A DNA stretch of 64,000 bases from UBA4312 sp040266995 (GCA_040266995.1 JAWRHV010000030.1:1-64000); one strand, 5' to 3'; shown: positions 7,709 through 17,363, numbered from the stretch's first letter. Program-made: numbers and translations. The notes: generated from the letters alone by a model not told the origin.

Positions 7709-10463
7709 TAATATGGAAACATTAACATCTCTTATTAAGACTAGCATTAATGAAAGATATAAAGAAATCCCCCCTACTGAAGAACAGTTATACGAAGAAG
7801 CAGAGATATTGAGACAGGCGTTGGAGAACTTGTATCCTGTTAGTGAGGAAGAATTTGAAAGTATAAAGCAAAGGCTACCAGAAGAAATAATACATGTAAT
7901 TGATGAAGCTGAAACTTTACGATTTAATGATGGAGCTCATCAGAAAGGGTGGTATTTATCCGGAGAAAATGATGGATATTTTTGGAACCGTTACAAAGAG
8001 TATTTGATAAATCAACGTGATGTTGAGTATGTTAATAAACTAAATAAAACCACTGATGATATTATGGATGACTTGGGAAACCCTAAAAGGGAAACTCCTT
8101 TTCAACGGAGAGGCCTATTATTAGGGGATGTGCAGTCGGGTAAAACCGCTACGTATACAGCAATATGTAATAAAGCAGCTGATGCAGGATATAGGGTTAT
8201 AATTGTATTAGCAGGTTTAATGGAAAACTTACGTATTCAAACTCAAGAAAGGCTTGATAAAGAGTTTGTTGGCTTAGACAGTAAATATACCTTAGATAAT
8301 AAAGCAGACAGTTCTTTTAAAAATAGGAGAGTAGGAGTAGGAAGAATATCGCCATTTAGAAACGATAAATTCATTACTCGATTTACCTCAGTTAGCACAG
8401 ATTTTAAAACAACAGTTATTCAATCAAATGGTTTAAACCTAAACTCATTAAACGGAACCGCTTTATTTGTAGTGAAAAAGAACAAGAGCGTTTTGGATAA
8501 TCTTCAGAAATGGTTGACGAAAGATGAAGATTTATTAAATTTACCTATGCTTTTGATTGATGATGAAGCGGATAATGCATCTGTAAATACGAAAAAGATT
8601 AATATGAGTTCTGACAACGAAACAGACAGAACAGCCATTAATAACGCAATTAATAAGATTTTGAGAAGTTTTAGGCAAGCTAGTTATTTGGGTATTACAG
8701 CCACTCCATTTGCTAATATCTTTATTGATCCAAGTGTTGACCAGGATGGAGCGGCAAAAGACCTATTCCCTAGACACTTTTTGACCCTATTACCTCTTTC
8801 TGATAAATACATAGGTGCAGACAAGATTTTTGGTAGTGGATCTTTAGATAATGAATGGGCAGAAAGGCAGCAAGGGGAGTTTAGTGATTCTTTAATACCA
8901 ATTTATAATGAAGAGCAAGATGATTATTTTGCATATAAACACAAAATGAGTATAGCAGATACATTAACAGATCTTCCTGATTCATTATATGAAGCAATCT
9001 ATTATTTTATGCTGGCAACTGTCGTTACAGATTTAAGATTTGATAATAAATCACATAGATCAATGATGGTAAATGTCAGTCGTTTTACGGCAGTTCAAAG
9101 TAGAGTGGCTGAGTTGATAGAAGAGTTTGTTGATCAAGTACGATCGGATATTGAGAATTACTCCAATATGCCTATAAAAAAAGCATCGAGTATATTTAAT
9201 CTAAAACAATTGCAAAATGTGTGGAATAAATACGGTTTGAATCAAAAAGTTAAATACAGCTGGGAGACAATTCTAAAGAAATACCTTTTAAAATCTGTAA
9301 AAAGAATAGAAATCAGAGCCGTAAACCGTACTACTGGAGCTAAAAGCCTTGATTACTATAATTATGAAAATACGGGAATGAGGGTCATAGCGGTCGGAGG
9401 GAACAGCCTGTCACGTGGCATTACTCTAGAGGGTTTATGTGTGAGCTATTTTTATAGAAATACTGCTATGTATGATTCGCTTTTACAAATGGGCCGATGG
9501 TTTGGATATAGGCCTAATTATAGAGATATTTTTAAGATCTGGATGGGCGAAGATTCAATTGCTTGGTATGGGACAATAACAGATGCATTTAATGAATTAA
9601 AGGATGAATTGAGGGTGATGTCTAAACAGAACTTGTCTCCTAAAGATTTTGGCTTAAAAGTAAGGCAAAATCCGGGCTCCTTAATTGTTACTGCAAGAAA
9701 CAAAATGAGAATGGGACAAAAAATCCCAGTGCCTATAACTGTCTCAGGACACCTCATCGAAACTGCTCGGCTTTGGAATGATATAGATATTACTTTAGAA
9801 AATAATAATTTATGCAGGCAGTTTATAAAGAAGATAGATAAAATGGATGGAGTCTCTTTTGAGAAGGATTCTTATACACATGCTTATATTTGGCACGATG
9901 TTCCTAAAAAGTACGTTGCAGAAACTGTGAGAAATTTCAAATCTCATCCATGGAATTTAAATTTTCATTCTATAGGACTGGCTGATTTAATTGAAAAAGA
10001 TGATGATCCAGTTTGGAACGTAGCCATACCAATAGTGGATAAAAATAAGGATATAGATTATGAACTTGATTTAGAAGGAAGGCCTGTTAAGGTACAGAAT
10101 CGATCTATCACTAAAGACAACTCTATTTCTAAAATGTTAAAAGTTAATGAACGCCATGTCCGTGTTGGATCTGGTGGCTGTACTAAAATTGGGCTTGAAC
10201 GAAAAGATATTGAAAAGGTAAGGAAGAACAAAAAAGCGACAGACAAGGATTATTTACTAGTATCTCAAAAACCAATTATGCTCATACATGTATTAAAAAA
10301 TATTGGTGAACCACTAGTTGGTTTCCCAGAGTGCATTTATGCTCTTGGATTAGGATTTCCAGGAGGTAAAGAAGAAAAGATAGCTACGTATGTGGTTAAT
10401 ACTAAGGAATTAGAAAACTATATCGACGTAAGTGATTTGGAAGATGAAGATGATGACGTATAA
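7701..10463 (+). CDS. Z1-domain protein, SF2 helicase-like ATPase
   Basis: This 920-residue protein has a Walker A motif GDVQSGKT (142-149), an acidic Walker B-like LLIDDEAD at about 285-292 and a GITATPF motif III at about 330. The Z1 region includes GGNSLSRGITLEGL (about 570) and QMGRWFGYR (about 595), equivalent to a helicase motif VI. The Z1 domain is found almost only next to MORC-like ATPases and AIPR proteins in restriction-like systems. Its start overlaps the ATPase gene by 8 bp with a GGAGG inside the upstream coding sequence, so expression is coupled. Nucleic-acid translocation is the likely activity; the substrate is not known from the sequence. Confidence 0.88.
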   Translation: MTNNMETLTSLIKTSINERYKEIPPTEEQLYEEAEILRQALENLYPVSEEEFESIKQRLPEEIIHVIDEAETLRFNDGAHQKGWYLSGENDGYFWNRYKEYLINQRDVEYVNKLNKTTDDIMDDLGNPKRETPFQRRGLLLGDVQSGKTATYTAICNKAADAGYRVIIVLAGLMENLRIQTQERLDKEFVGLDSKYTLDNKADSSFKNRRVGVGRISPFRNDKFITRFTSVSTDFKTTVIQSNGLNLNSLNGTALFVVKKNKSVLDNLQKWLTKDEDLLNLPMLLIDDEADNASVNTKKINMSSDNETDRTAINNAINKILRSFRQASYLGITATPFANIFIDPSVDQDGAAKDLFPRHFLTLLPLSDKYIGADKIFGSGSLDNEWAERQQGEFSDSLIPIYNEEQDDYFAYKHKMSIADTLTDLPDSLYEAIYYFMLATVVTDLRFDNKSHRSMMVNVSRFTAVQSRVAELIEEFVDQVRSDIENYSNMPIKKASSIFNLKQLQNVWNKYGLNQKVKYSWETILKKYLLKSVKRIEIRAVNRTTGAKSLDYYNYENTGMRVIAVGGNSLSRGITLEGLCVSYFYRNTAMYDSLLQMGRWFGYRPNYRDIFKIWMGEDSIAWYGTITDAFNELKDELRVMSKQNLSPKDFGLKVRQNPGSLIVTARNKMRMGQKIPVPITVSGHLIETARLWNDIDITLENNNLCRQFIKKIDKMDGVSFEKDSYTHAYIWHDVPKKYVAETVRNFKSHPWNLNFHSIGLADLIEKDDDPVWNVAIPIVDKNKDIDYELDLEGRPVKVQNRSITKDNSISKMLKVNERHVRVGSGGCTKIGLERKDIEKVRKNKKATDKDYLLVSQKPIMLIHVLKNIGEPLVGFPECIYALGLGFPGGKEEKIATYVVNTKELENYIDVSDLEDEDDDV

Positions 10464-11391
10464 AGAATTTGAAGAAAAATGGAATGCAATTTCCACGAGT
10501 CATAACGGATATTTGAATATTCATATTGAGCACCCTTTGGAATTAAAGATAGGTTATTATAAAATCGGTTACAAAGGTCTAATTATTATGGATACTGGAG
10601 AAATATGTGACATACCCTCAACATATGCTGTTAGCGTTAAAAATATCCAGTTGAAGAACGGACAATGGGCTTTGAGATTTGAGCTTTTAAACAATGGGTA
10701 TGAAGAGGAATTCTTACACCTTTGTTGGGATATGATTCAATATTCACAGTACTCTAAGACCCCCTTAAAGAATTTGATAAAAAGATATCTGAGTTGGCAA
10801 AAGTTTCTGCAGTATCATAAAAATAATGCATTTTCAATTCAAAGACAAAAAGGATTGATTGGCGAACTGCTCTATTTGGAAGAATTTATTAATAAAAATG
10901 GGGAAAAAGAGGCTTTACGAGCTTGGTCGGGCCCTGATGGAAGTGATCAAGATTTTGTGTACTCAAATTCGTGGACTGAAGTTAAAACAGTTTCTTTAGC
11001 AGCAGAAACTGTATCTATTTCATCTTTACAGCAACTAGATCAGAATACAGAAGGAAATTTGGTAATCTATACACTAGAAAAAACAGCACCATGTGATGAT
11101 ATGATTAATCTTGCTATAAAAGTTGAAGAGATTAAAGATTTGATTAAAAACAATAATAAAGCATTAGATATATTCTCAATGAAATTATATAAATATGGTT
11201 ATAGGGAGTCAGAAATAGAAGAGTATAAGAGGAATAACTATAGATATGTGGAGCAAAAAGAATATCTAGTGAACAAAAGTTTTCCTAAATTGACAAGGAA
11301 TAATGTTATGCCAGAAATTGTTAGTTGCAAATATTCGTTGTCGTTATCGGCTATAGAAAAGTATCGGAGTGATATGAATGGATGTAAATGA
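10450..11391 (+). CDS. PD-(D/E)XK motif protein (DUF4420-type nuclease)
   Basis: This protein of about 313 residues carries the family pattern GLIGELLYLEEFI (the E of the first helix), then GPDGSDQDFVY and WTEVKTVS. These together give an E...D...E-x-K nuclease core at roughly residues 135-185. It is the PD-(D/E)XK companion of Z1 proteins. Several ATGs lie in frame (10432, 10444, 10450, 10453). 10450 is preferred because GGAAG at 10439-10443 is correctly spaced. The gene starts inside the Z1 gene and its end overlaps the AIPR gene by 14 bp. It is probably the cleaving subunit of the complex, by inference. Confidence 0.8.
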   Translation: MMTYKEFEEKWNAISTSHNGYLNIHIEHPLELKIGYYKIGYKGLIIMDTGEICDIPSTYAVSVKNIQLKNGQWALRFELLNNGYEEEFLHLCWDMIQYSQYSKTPLKNLIKRYLSWQKFLQYHKNNAFSIQRQKGLIGELLYLEEFINKNGEKEALRAWSGPDGSDQDFVYSNSWTEVKTVSLAAETVSISSLQQLDQNTEGNLVIYTLEKTAPCDDMINLAIKVEEIKDLIKNNNKALDIFSMKLYKYGYRESEIEEYKRNNYRYVEQKEYLVNKSFPKLTRNNVMPEIVSCKYSLSLSAIEKYRSDMNGCK

Positions 11392-13471
11392 ATTTAAAAA
11401 CGATTTATTTCAAGAGGTAAAAGTAAATAGTTCCATTACAGGAGAAGGTTCTTCTGCTTGTTGTGCACAGATAATGGCAGATTATCTGATAGAATCTGAT
11501 GTTCTTTCTGATTATAATCCTGCATACTATAAAGGGCAAAAAAGGCGTATGAGTTTTAGGGTCAATGGTTATGTTTACGATGACTTTGATGAAACCATGA
11601 CTCTAATAATCGTAGATTATGACGGAGTAGAGGAAGATAGGACATTAACAAAATCTGTTGCTACTAACATGTTCAAACAGTTGCGTAATACAATACAAGT
11701 GGCGATTGAAACAGATTTTTATAAAGATATAGAGATTAGCACTCCTTGTGCGGACTTAATTGATTTACTTCGTATAAACGAAAAAAGAACCAGGAGATAC
11801 AGGTTATTATTGTTTACAGATGGGGCAATGAGTGATTCGATAAAGACCATTGAAATTAATGATTTTAATGGAATTCCAGTCGAACCACAAATATGGGATA
11901 TCGATAGATTATATAGAGTTTGTGTTTCTGATCAAGGCAAACAAATTTTGGCTATAAATTTTTTGGATTATTGTGAGGAAGGGATCCCGTGCCTAGATGC
12001 GAGTTCATTAGATGTTAATCAATATGACAGTTATCTAGGTGTAATACCTGGAACAGTATTAGCAAATATATATGATACATATGGAAGTAAATTGCTCGAA
12101 GGCAATGTCAGATCGTTTTTATCTACAAAAGTTGCTGTAAATAAAAAAATAAGAAATACAATTTTAAACGCACCTGAAATGTTTTTTGCCTTTAATAATG
12201 GAATATCTGTGACTGCTTCAAACGTAAAGATTAATGAGACTAATCACGGAAGGTTTATAACATATGCTGAAGACTTTCAGATAATTAATGGAGGCCAAAC
12301 AACAGCTTCGATTTCTAATGCGAGATATAGAGATAAAGCAAGCTTAGATAAAATATTTGTGCAAATGAAACTAACAGCTATTGATAAAAATGAGATATCA
12401 AATGATGAAGTGGACAATTTGATTCAGAATATTTCAAGATCTTCAAATAGTCAAAATAAAGTTAGTGATGCAGATTTCTTTGCTTCACATCCTTTTCATA
12501 GAAGAATGGAACAGATATCCAGGCATACATTTGCCCCAGCTGAATACGGTGCACAGTATGAAACGATTTGGTTTTATGAAAGGGCTCGAGGACAGTATTT
12601 ACAGGAACAGATGAGGTTAACTCCAAAACAGAAAAGAGCTTTTGGATTGAAAAATCCTAAGAATAAGCTAATCAAAAAAACAGATTTAGCGAAAGTGCAA
12701 AATTGCTGGCTCGAAAAACCACATATAGTTAGTAAAGGTGCCCAAACTAATTTTACAAATTTTGCTGATTATATTGATGCCCAGTGGAACAAAGATGATA
12801 CGCAATTTAACGAAAGGTACTTCAAATCTACAGCGGCTTTATTATTGATGCTAAAATACTTAGAGAAGGCGATTCCTAAGCAAATCTGGTATCAAGGCGG
12901 CTATAGAGCAAATATTATCTACTATACTCTGTCATTATTTCATATGTTAATAAAGAAACAGTTCTATGAAAAGGACTTAGACTTGATGATTATTTGGAAT
13001 AAACAAGATGTTCCTGAGTTGCTTCAAGAAATTCTTCTTGAATTAGCTGAACTTGTTCTTGATGATATAACAGATGATAGCAGAAAATCTGCCAATGTTA
13101 CTCAATGGTGTAAAAAAGAGGATTGTTGGCAAAGCGTAAAAAAAATACACTATGTACTTCCGGATGAATTGGATGAATACCTTTTATCAAGCGAAGAAAA
13201 AAAAGTAGAAAATCGAAATGCAAAGAAAGAACAGAGAGTAATAAATGGTATTAATTATCAAACTGAAGTTATTAGCCATTCTGTTGAATTTTGGGTGAGT
13301 TTAGCAACATTTGTAGCAGAGAATAGACTTATCAGTGTTAAAGAAGCATCTATTTTAAAAGTAGCTATAAAAATGAATCCAATCCCATCAGAAAAGCAAA
13401 GTAAAATATTGTTGAGTATTTTAGAAAGAGCTAAAGAGAATGGATTTAATGATAGTGCAGCGGGTGATTAA
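11378..13471 (+). CDS. AIPR family protein (abortive infection phage resistance)
   Basis: This 697-residue protein has the AIPR core: FFAFNNGISVTAS at about 268-280 and FQIINGGQTTASI at about 298-310, followed by VSDADFFASHPFHRRME (about 365). The family is named after an abortive-infection protein and occurs repeatedly beside Z1 and DUF4420 proteins. The biochemical activity is not established. The gene overlaps its upstream neighbour and abuts the HNH gene with no gap, so all five proteins are probably made from one transcript. Confidence 0.85.
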   Translation: MDVNEFKNDLFQEVKVNSSITGEGSSACCAQIMADYLIESDVLSDYNPAYYKGQKRRMSFRVNGYVYDDFDETMTLIIVDYDGVEEDRTLTKSVATNMFKQLRNTIQVAIETDFYKDIEISTPCADLIDLLRINEKRTRRYRLLLFTDGAMSDSIKTIEINDFNGIPVEPQIWDIDRLYRVCVSDQGKQILAINFLDYCEEGIPCLDASSLDVNQYDSYLGVIPGTVLANIYDTYGSKLLEGNVRSFLSTKVAVNKKIRNTILNAPEMFFAFNNGISVTASNVKINETNHGRFITYAEDFQIINGGQTTASISNARYRDKASLDKIFVQMKLTAIDKNEISNDEVDNLIQNISRSSNSQNKVSDADFFASHPFHRRMEQISRHTFAPAEYGAQYETIWFYERARGQYLQEQMRLTPKQKRAFGLKNPKNKLIKKTDLAKVQNCWLEKPHIVSKGAQTNFTNFADYIDAQWNKDDTQFNERYFKSTAALLLMLKYLEKAIPKQIWYQGGYRANIIYYTLSLFHMLIKKQFYEKDLDLMIIWNKQDVPELLQEILLELAELVLDDITDDSRKSANVTQWCKKEDCWQSVKKIHYVLPDELDEYLLSSEEKKVENRNAKKEQRVINGINYQTEVISHSVEFWVSLATFVAENRLISVKEASILKVAIKMNPIPSEKQSKILLSILERAKENGFNDSAAGD

Positions 13472-14260
13472 ATGACAAGAAATGCTCCATGGACATATGA
13501 AGAAACTTTGTTAGCATTTAATCTTTATTGTGTAACCCCATATGGGAAAATGCATAAAACGAATCCCGAAGTTATTGAATTATCAAAGTTAATTGGAAGA
13601 TCTCCTGGCTCTATAGCTCTTAAACTAGGCAATATTGCTAGTCATGACCCTGAAGTACAGAACCAGGGAAAAAAGGGAATGCCTCATGGGGCTAAAATGG
13701 AGCTGGTAATTTGGAAAGAATACTTTAAAAATAAGAACGAATTAATTATAAAGGCCAATGATTTGCTTAATCAATTAAAAACTAGTAATAACGATATAGG
13801 ACTTGATAAGAATAATCAATTTGAAGATTTTGATTTTGAAATGGTTAAAGGGTCTACTAGAGAAGCGGTAATCAACCAAAGAGTAGGACAAAATTTTTTC
13901 AGGAGAGCTGTTATGAGCTCTTATAACAATACTTGTTGTATTACGGGTTTAGTAATCCCATCTTTATTAATTGCCAGTCATATAAAACCTTGGAAGGACA
14001 GTTCTTCTGAGGAAAAAACTGACCCTACAAACGGATTGTGTTTAAATGCATTGCATGATAAAGCTTTTGATAAAGGACTAATAACAATATCAAAAGATTA
14101 TAAAATTATTGTATGCACTGAGCTCAAACAAAAACATTTAGATGAAGCAAGCCGAAATTACTTATTGGCATATGAAGGGAAAAGTATACAAAAGCCATAT
14201 CACTTTTGCCCATCCCCTGATTATATAGAGTACCACAATGATATGATTTTTATAGGATAA
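13472..14260 (+). CDS. HNH endonuclease
   Basis: This 262-residue protein has a C-terminal HNH_2-type nuclease: the pair CC (about 154-155), SHIKPW (H about 170), TNGLCLNALHDKAFD (N about 188, H about 195) and GLITI. The N-terminus (WTYEETLLAFNLYCV...GRSPGSIALKLGN) is a helical region of the sort that often precedes such HNH domains and may recognise DNA. The start codon follows directly on the stop of the AIPR gene. It adds a second candidate nuclease to the ATPase-Z1 operon. Context supports a restriction role; target specificity cannot be read. Confidence 0.82.
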   Translation: MTRNAPWTYEETLLAFNLYCVTPYGKMHKTNPEVIELSKLIGRSPGSIALKLGNIASHDPEVQNQGKKGMPHGAKMELVIWKEYFKNKNELIIKANDLLNQLKTSNNDIGLDKNNQFEDFDFEMVKGSTREAVINQRVGQNFFRRAVMSSYNNTCCITGLVIPSLLIASHIKPWKDSSSEEKTDPTNGLCLNALHDKAFDKGLITISKDYKIIVCTELKQKHLDEASRNYLLAYEGKSIQKPYHFCPSPDYIEYHNDMIFIG

Positions 14261-14277
14261 GCAGGAGGCATAAGTTT

Positions 14278-15420
14278 ATGTTTTATGACAAGCAGCCAAA
14301 AGAGCAACAAGAAAACTATAAAAAGATGATTGCGACCATTGGATCATTGTCAAATCTTTTTGCTGACAGTAAGAACCCGGCTTTATATTATAGAGCACAC
14401 GAAAACTGCTTTTGTAAATATTTCGATGCAGAAAATTTAGCGCGGCACGATTGTTCAGCCGATGCATCTAAAAATAGGGTTGGTATTGGTTTGAAAACTT
14501 GGGTTGGCAGTAATAATCAAAAGGTTGCAGAGTTTGGTAAACTGAGAGAGCAAATCTCTGATGCAAAAAATGACTATGAAATGGTTATAAAAGTCGCCCA
14601 ATTCAGAAATGAACGAATAAGAACTACCATGAATATGTATGGAATTGATCAGATGATATACCATGTAGTTATTCGTACTGAAGGGAAAATGAATATTGAA
14701 GAATGTTCTTTCGATTCAATTGATATTGATCACATTAAGCTTATTCCAGAAAAGGGCAGAACTAATACTATCTATTTTTCGGACGGAAATCATACATATA
14801 ATTTTAATGTTTCAAAGACAACATTGTATATGGTGTTTGATAACTTAATCCATTTAGACGAGGTGGACGTAAATATACTTGATGATCCATACGAGTATTT
14901 ATCTAATGGTATCAGTGCTGATGTACATATAATGGAGCAGAAGCCTAAGTATCGAAGGTTAGCCTTAAAGCTTTTCAAAGAGAAAAAAGGTAAATATATT
15001 GTTGAAGAAAAGAGTGGATTAAATATTTGGAATGCTAAAGGAAGACCTAGACATCCTGATGAAGTCTATATTCCTTTTAACAAAATGGATAGAGACAGAC
15101 CAGAAAACATGGATTTCTTTCCAGGAAGAGACACCAAATTTAAATTGGAACTCCCTGATGGCAAAGTGATTTCTGCTAAAGTTTGCCAATCCGATGGTAA
15201 AGCAATCATGTCAGACCCTAATAAGGATTTGGGGCACTGGCTGTTAAGGGATGTATTAGAATTACCAGAAGGAACATTAATAACTTATGAGCTTCTTCAA
15301 GAAAAAGGATTTGATACAGTACTCTTTGAAAAAATAGAAGAAGGATATTATAGAATCTATTTTACAGATTCAAAAGCTTATGATGAATTATATGGAGAGA
15401 AAAAAGAAGATGTCGAATGA
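14278..15420 (+). CDS. Candidate restriction endonuclease partner of the C5 methylase
   Basis: This is a 380-residue soluble protein. A segment at about residues 30-90 (RAHENCFCKYFDAENLARHD, then ADASKNRVGIGLKTW and QKVAEF) has the conserved Asp and GLK arrangement of a possible PD-(D/E)XK fold. The C-terminal third (PGRDTKFKLELPDGK...SDPNKDLGHWLLRDVLELPEG) resembles a non-catalytic recognition domain seen in restriction-type proteins. I recognise the overall pattern as one placed beside cytosine methylases but cannot name the family securely. It has a good AGGAGG RBS, follows the HNH gene by 17 bp, and converges with the methylase gene. Confidence 0.5.
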   Translation: MFYDKQPKEQQENYKKMIATIGSLSNLFADSKNPALYYRAHENCFCKYFDAENLARHDCSADASKNRVGIGLKTWVGSNNQKVAEFGKLREQISDAKNDYEMVIKVAQFRNERIRTTMNMYGIDQMIYHVVIRTEGKMNIEECSFDSIDIDHIKLIPEKGRTNTIYFSDGNHTYNFNVSKTTLYMVFDNLIHLDEVDVNILDDPYEYLSNGISADVHIMEQKPKYRRLALKLFKEKKGKYIVEEKSGLNIWNAKGRPRHPDEVYIPFNKMDRDRPENMDFFPGRDTKFKLELPDGKVISAKVCQSDGKAIMSDPNKDLGHWLLRDVLELPEGTLITYELLQEKGFDTVLFEKIEEGYYRIYFTDSKAYDELYGEKKEDVE

Positions 15421-15432
15421 CATCTTCTTTTT
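15401..15432. terminator. Bidirectional terminator spanning two convergent gene ends
   Basis: A perfect 14-bp stem (AAAAAGAAGATGTC / GACATCTTCTTTTT) has loop GAAT. A on the left and T on the right serve both strands. It includes the stop codon of the plus-strand gene and reaches the stop of the methylase gene at 15431. Confidence 0.85.
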
Positions 15433-16684
15433 ACAATACTTTTAATATCTGTTTTGCAATTCGCTCTATAACTGTAACAGTAACTGAATTACCGGCTTGC
15501 TTGTAAAGATAGCTCATTGCTAAGTCGTTTGGTAAATCATAGTTTTTAGGAAATCCTTGTAGAGAAAAGCATTCTTGTGGAGTCAATTTTCTAATTCCGT
15601 TTTTTGTATATATTAATGGAACATTATGGCCACCTGTACCCATATTGGCAGTTAAAGTCGGGCAAACTCCACTTTTGTTTTCTCGAACATATACTCGTCT
15701 CCATTGATAAACCGTATTTTCTGAATTGATAATATCTTTGATTTCTTCGTACCTTTTAAAGTTTTTTTCTGTATAGTAGAACCTGTCAGGCACCTTCTCT
15801 TCAAAGTCTAACACGTTATGCAGTTGATTCGTTAACTTGATTGGAGAAGGGAACTCAAAATCTGTTTTTTTCTTTTCATCTTTAAAGGCTACAACATAAA
15901 TACGCTCTCTATTTTGTGGAACATTACCATATTCCATTGAATTAAGAACTTTTTTAGCTATATGATATCCCTCTGATTCTAAGGCACCTTGTATGATCCT
16001 AAATGTTTTACCGTGATCATGAGCAACCAAGTTTTTTACGTTTTCCAAGAAAATAACCTCAGGCTTTGTGATTTTAGCAATTTTCATTATTTCGAAAAAG
16101 AGGCCACCACGACCTTGCTTGTCTTCAAAACCCTCCCGGTAACCAGCTATACTAAAAGCCTGGCACGGGAAGCCAGCAATAATAATGTTAAATTTATGCC
16201 CGTTGAAAGGATCTTTCCCTATTTCCAATTCTTCAACAACCTTGTGAATATCTCGAGTATCTACTTTTAAATCAAAGTTATTCTCATATGTTTTTGTTGC
16301 TTTTGTATCAAATTCATTTGCATAGACAGTCTTAAAACCAGCATTTGCAAAGCCTAAATCAATACCGCCAACTCCTGCAAAAAGTGAGCAGCATGAATAT
16401 TTGGAAGCTTTTAAGGCATCTCTCCCTTTATGCATTTGGTTTAATACCTCAAGTCCTTTATCTGTGATTACATATTTGCCTTTAATATTAATTCTAGTTG
16501 TATATCCATTTTCACAGAGATAATCCAAGTATCCTTTAACGGTATGTTTACTAAGAGAAAAAGATTCCGCTAAAGAATCCATTGAACATTTAACTATCAT
16601 CTGACTATCTTCATATATCTGTTGAGATTCTAAGTATTCTAAAATCTTAAATAAATCATTTCCAAATATAGTTAAGTCCACCAT
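15431..16684 (-). CDS. DNA (cytosine-5)-methyltransferase with N-terminal winged-helix
   Basis: This 417-residue enzyme transfers methyl from S-adenosylmethionine to C5 of cytosine in DNA. Motif I is FAGVGG (102-107), the motif IV catalytic PCQ is at 173-175 (C174), and motif VI ENV is at 214-216. Motif VIII is NRERIYVVA, and the C-terminal motifs are LTPQECFSLQGFP and QAGNSVTV. Residues 1-90 form an extra helix-turn-helix-like domain (SLSKHTVKGYLDYLCENGY) that could autoregulate or help recognition. The RBS GGAGG fixes the start. The neighbouring vsr gene and convergent candidate endonuclease suggest a type II restriction-modification set. The recognition sequence is not predictable here. 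Confidence 0.93.
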   Translation of the reverse strand: MVDLTIFGNDLFKILEYLESQQIYEDSQMIVKCSMDSLAESFSLSKHTVKGYLDYLCENGYTTRINIKGKYVITDKGLEVLNQMHKGRDALKASKYSCCSLFAGVGGIDLGFANAGFKTVYANEFDTKATKTYENNFDLKVDTRDIHKVVEELEIGKDPFNGHKFNIIIAGFPCQAFSIAGYREGFEDKQGRGGLFFEIMKIAKITKPEVIFLENVKNLVAHDHGKTFRIIQGALESEGYHIAKKVLNSMEYGNVPQNRERIYVVAFKDEKKKTDFEFPSPIKLTNQLHNVLDFEEKVPDRFYYTEKNFKRYEEIKDIINSENTVYQWRRVYVRENKSGVCPTLTANMGTGGHNVPLIYTKNGIRKLTPQECFSLQGFPKNYDLPNDLAMSYLYKQAGNSVTVTVIERIAKQILKVL

Positions 16685-16734
16685 GTCATTGCCTCCGTAT
16701 AAAAATAATACAATAAGAATGAATCTTACACAAC

Positions 16735-16761
16735 AAAATAGTGCTCATAGAGCACTATTTT
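16735..16761. terminator. Hairpin between vsr and the methylase gene
   Basis: A 12-bp stem AAAATAGTGCTC / GAGCACTATTTT has a 3-nt loop. On the minus strand it lies just after vsr, so it would end vsr transcription and give the methylase gene its own promoter. Confidence 0.7.
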
Positions 16762-16771
16762 TAGTGTTTTA

Positions 16772-17197
16772 CTAAAATTCTGCAAGATTAATATCAATTA
16801 ATTCTTCAATTAATTGATTCATCAAAAGTTCAAAGTCTTGTTTCAATTCGCACTCCCATAGAATTTCTATATTCCATCCTAAGTTCCTTAAAGTTTTGTA
16901 ATTTTCTTCGTCTTTTTCGGCATTTCGATTCAACTTTTTTATCCAATATTCAGAATTGGTTTTAGGAATAACAGATAATTGACATCCATGGTTATGCCAA
17001 AAGCATCCGTTTATGAAAATTACAGTATTGTATTTTTTTAAAACAATATCTGGTTTTCCTGGAAGATCTTTTACATTAATACGGTATCGAAATCCATGTG
17101 CAAATAGATATTTTCGAACTTTCTTTTCTATGCTTGTATTTTTCGATTTTATATTAGACATATTTTTATGTCTTTGTTCTTTGGACAAATTATCCAT
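16772..17197 (-). CDS. vsr: Very short patch repair (Vsr) endonuclease
   Basis: From the ATG at 17197 (RBS GGAGG) the protein has 141 residues. Family features are MSNIKSKNTSIE near the start, KDLPGKPDIV containing the catalytic Asp, FINGCFWHNHGC with the zinc/catalytic His cluster, and LGWNIEILWECEL. Vsr nicks next to T:G mismatches created by deamination of 5-methylcytosine and so protects sites modified by a C5 methylase. Its position immediately upstream of the methylase gene matches that role. An upstream in-frame ATG at 17221 has no ribosome binding site. Confidence 0.92.
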   Translation of the reverse strand: MDNLSKEQRHKNMSNIKSKNTSIEKKVRKYLFAHGFRYRINVKDLPGKPDIVLKKYNTVIFINGCFWHNHGCQLSVIPKTNSEYWIKKLNRNAEKDEENYKTLRNLGWNIEILWECELKQDFELLMNQLIEELIDINLAEF

Positions 17198-17363
17198 TAT
17201 AATACCTCCGAAGTCGCTCAATGGAACTATACTTTACTTAAAAGGTCTGCTTACTAGTATTATAAATCCTATAAGTAAGAAAACATAGAACACTATTTTA
17301 ATGTGTAATTGGGCTGTTCAACAATCACAAGATCAACTATAATTTGATCTAGAGGTGGTAATT

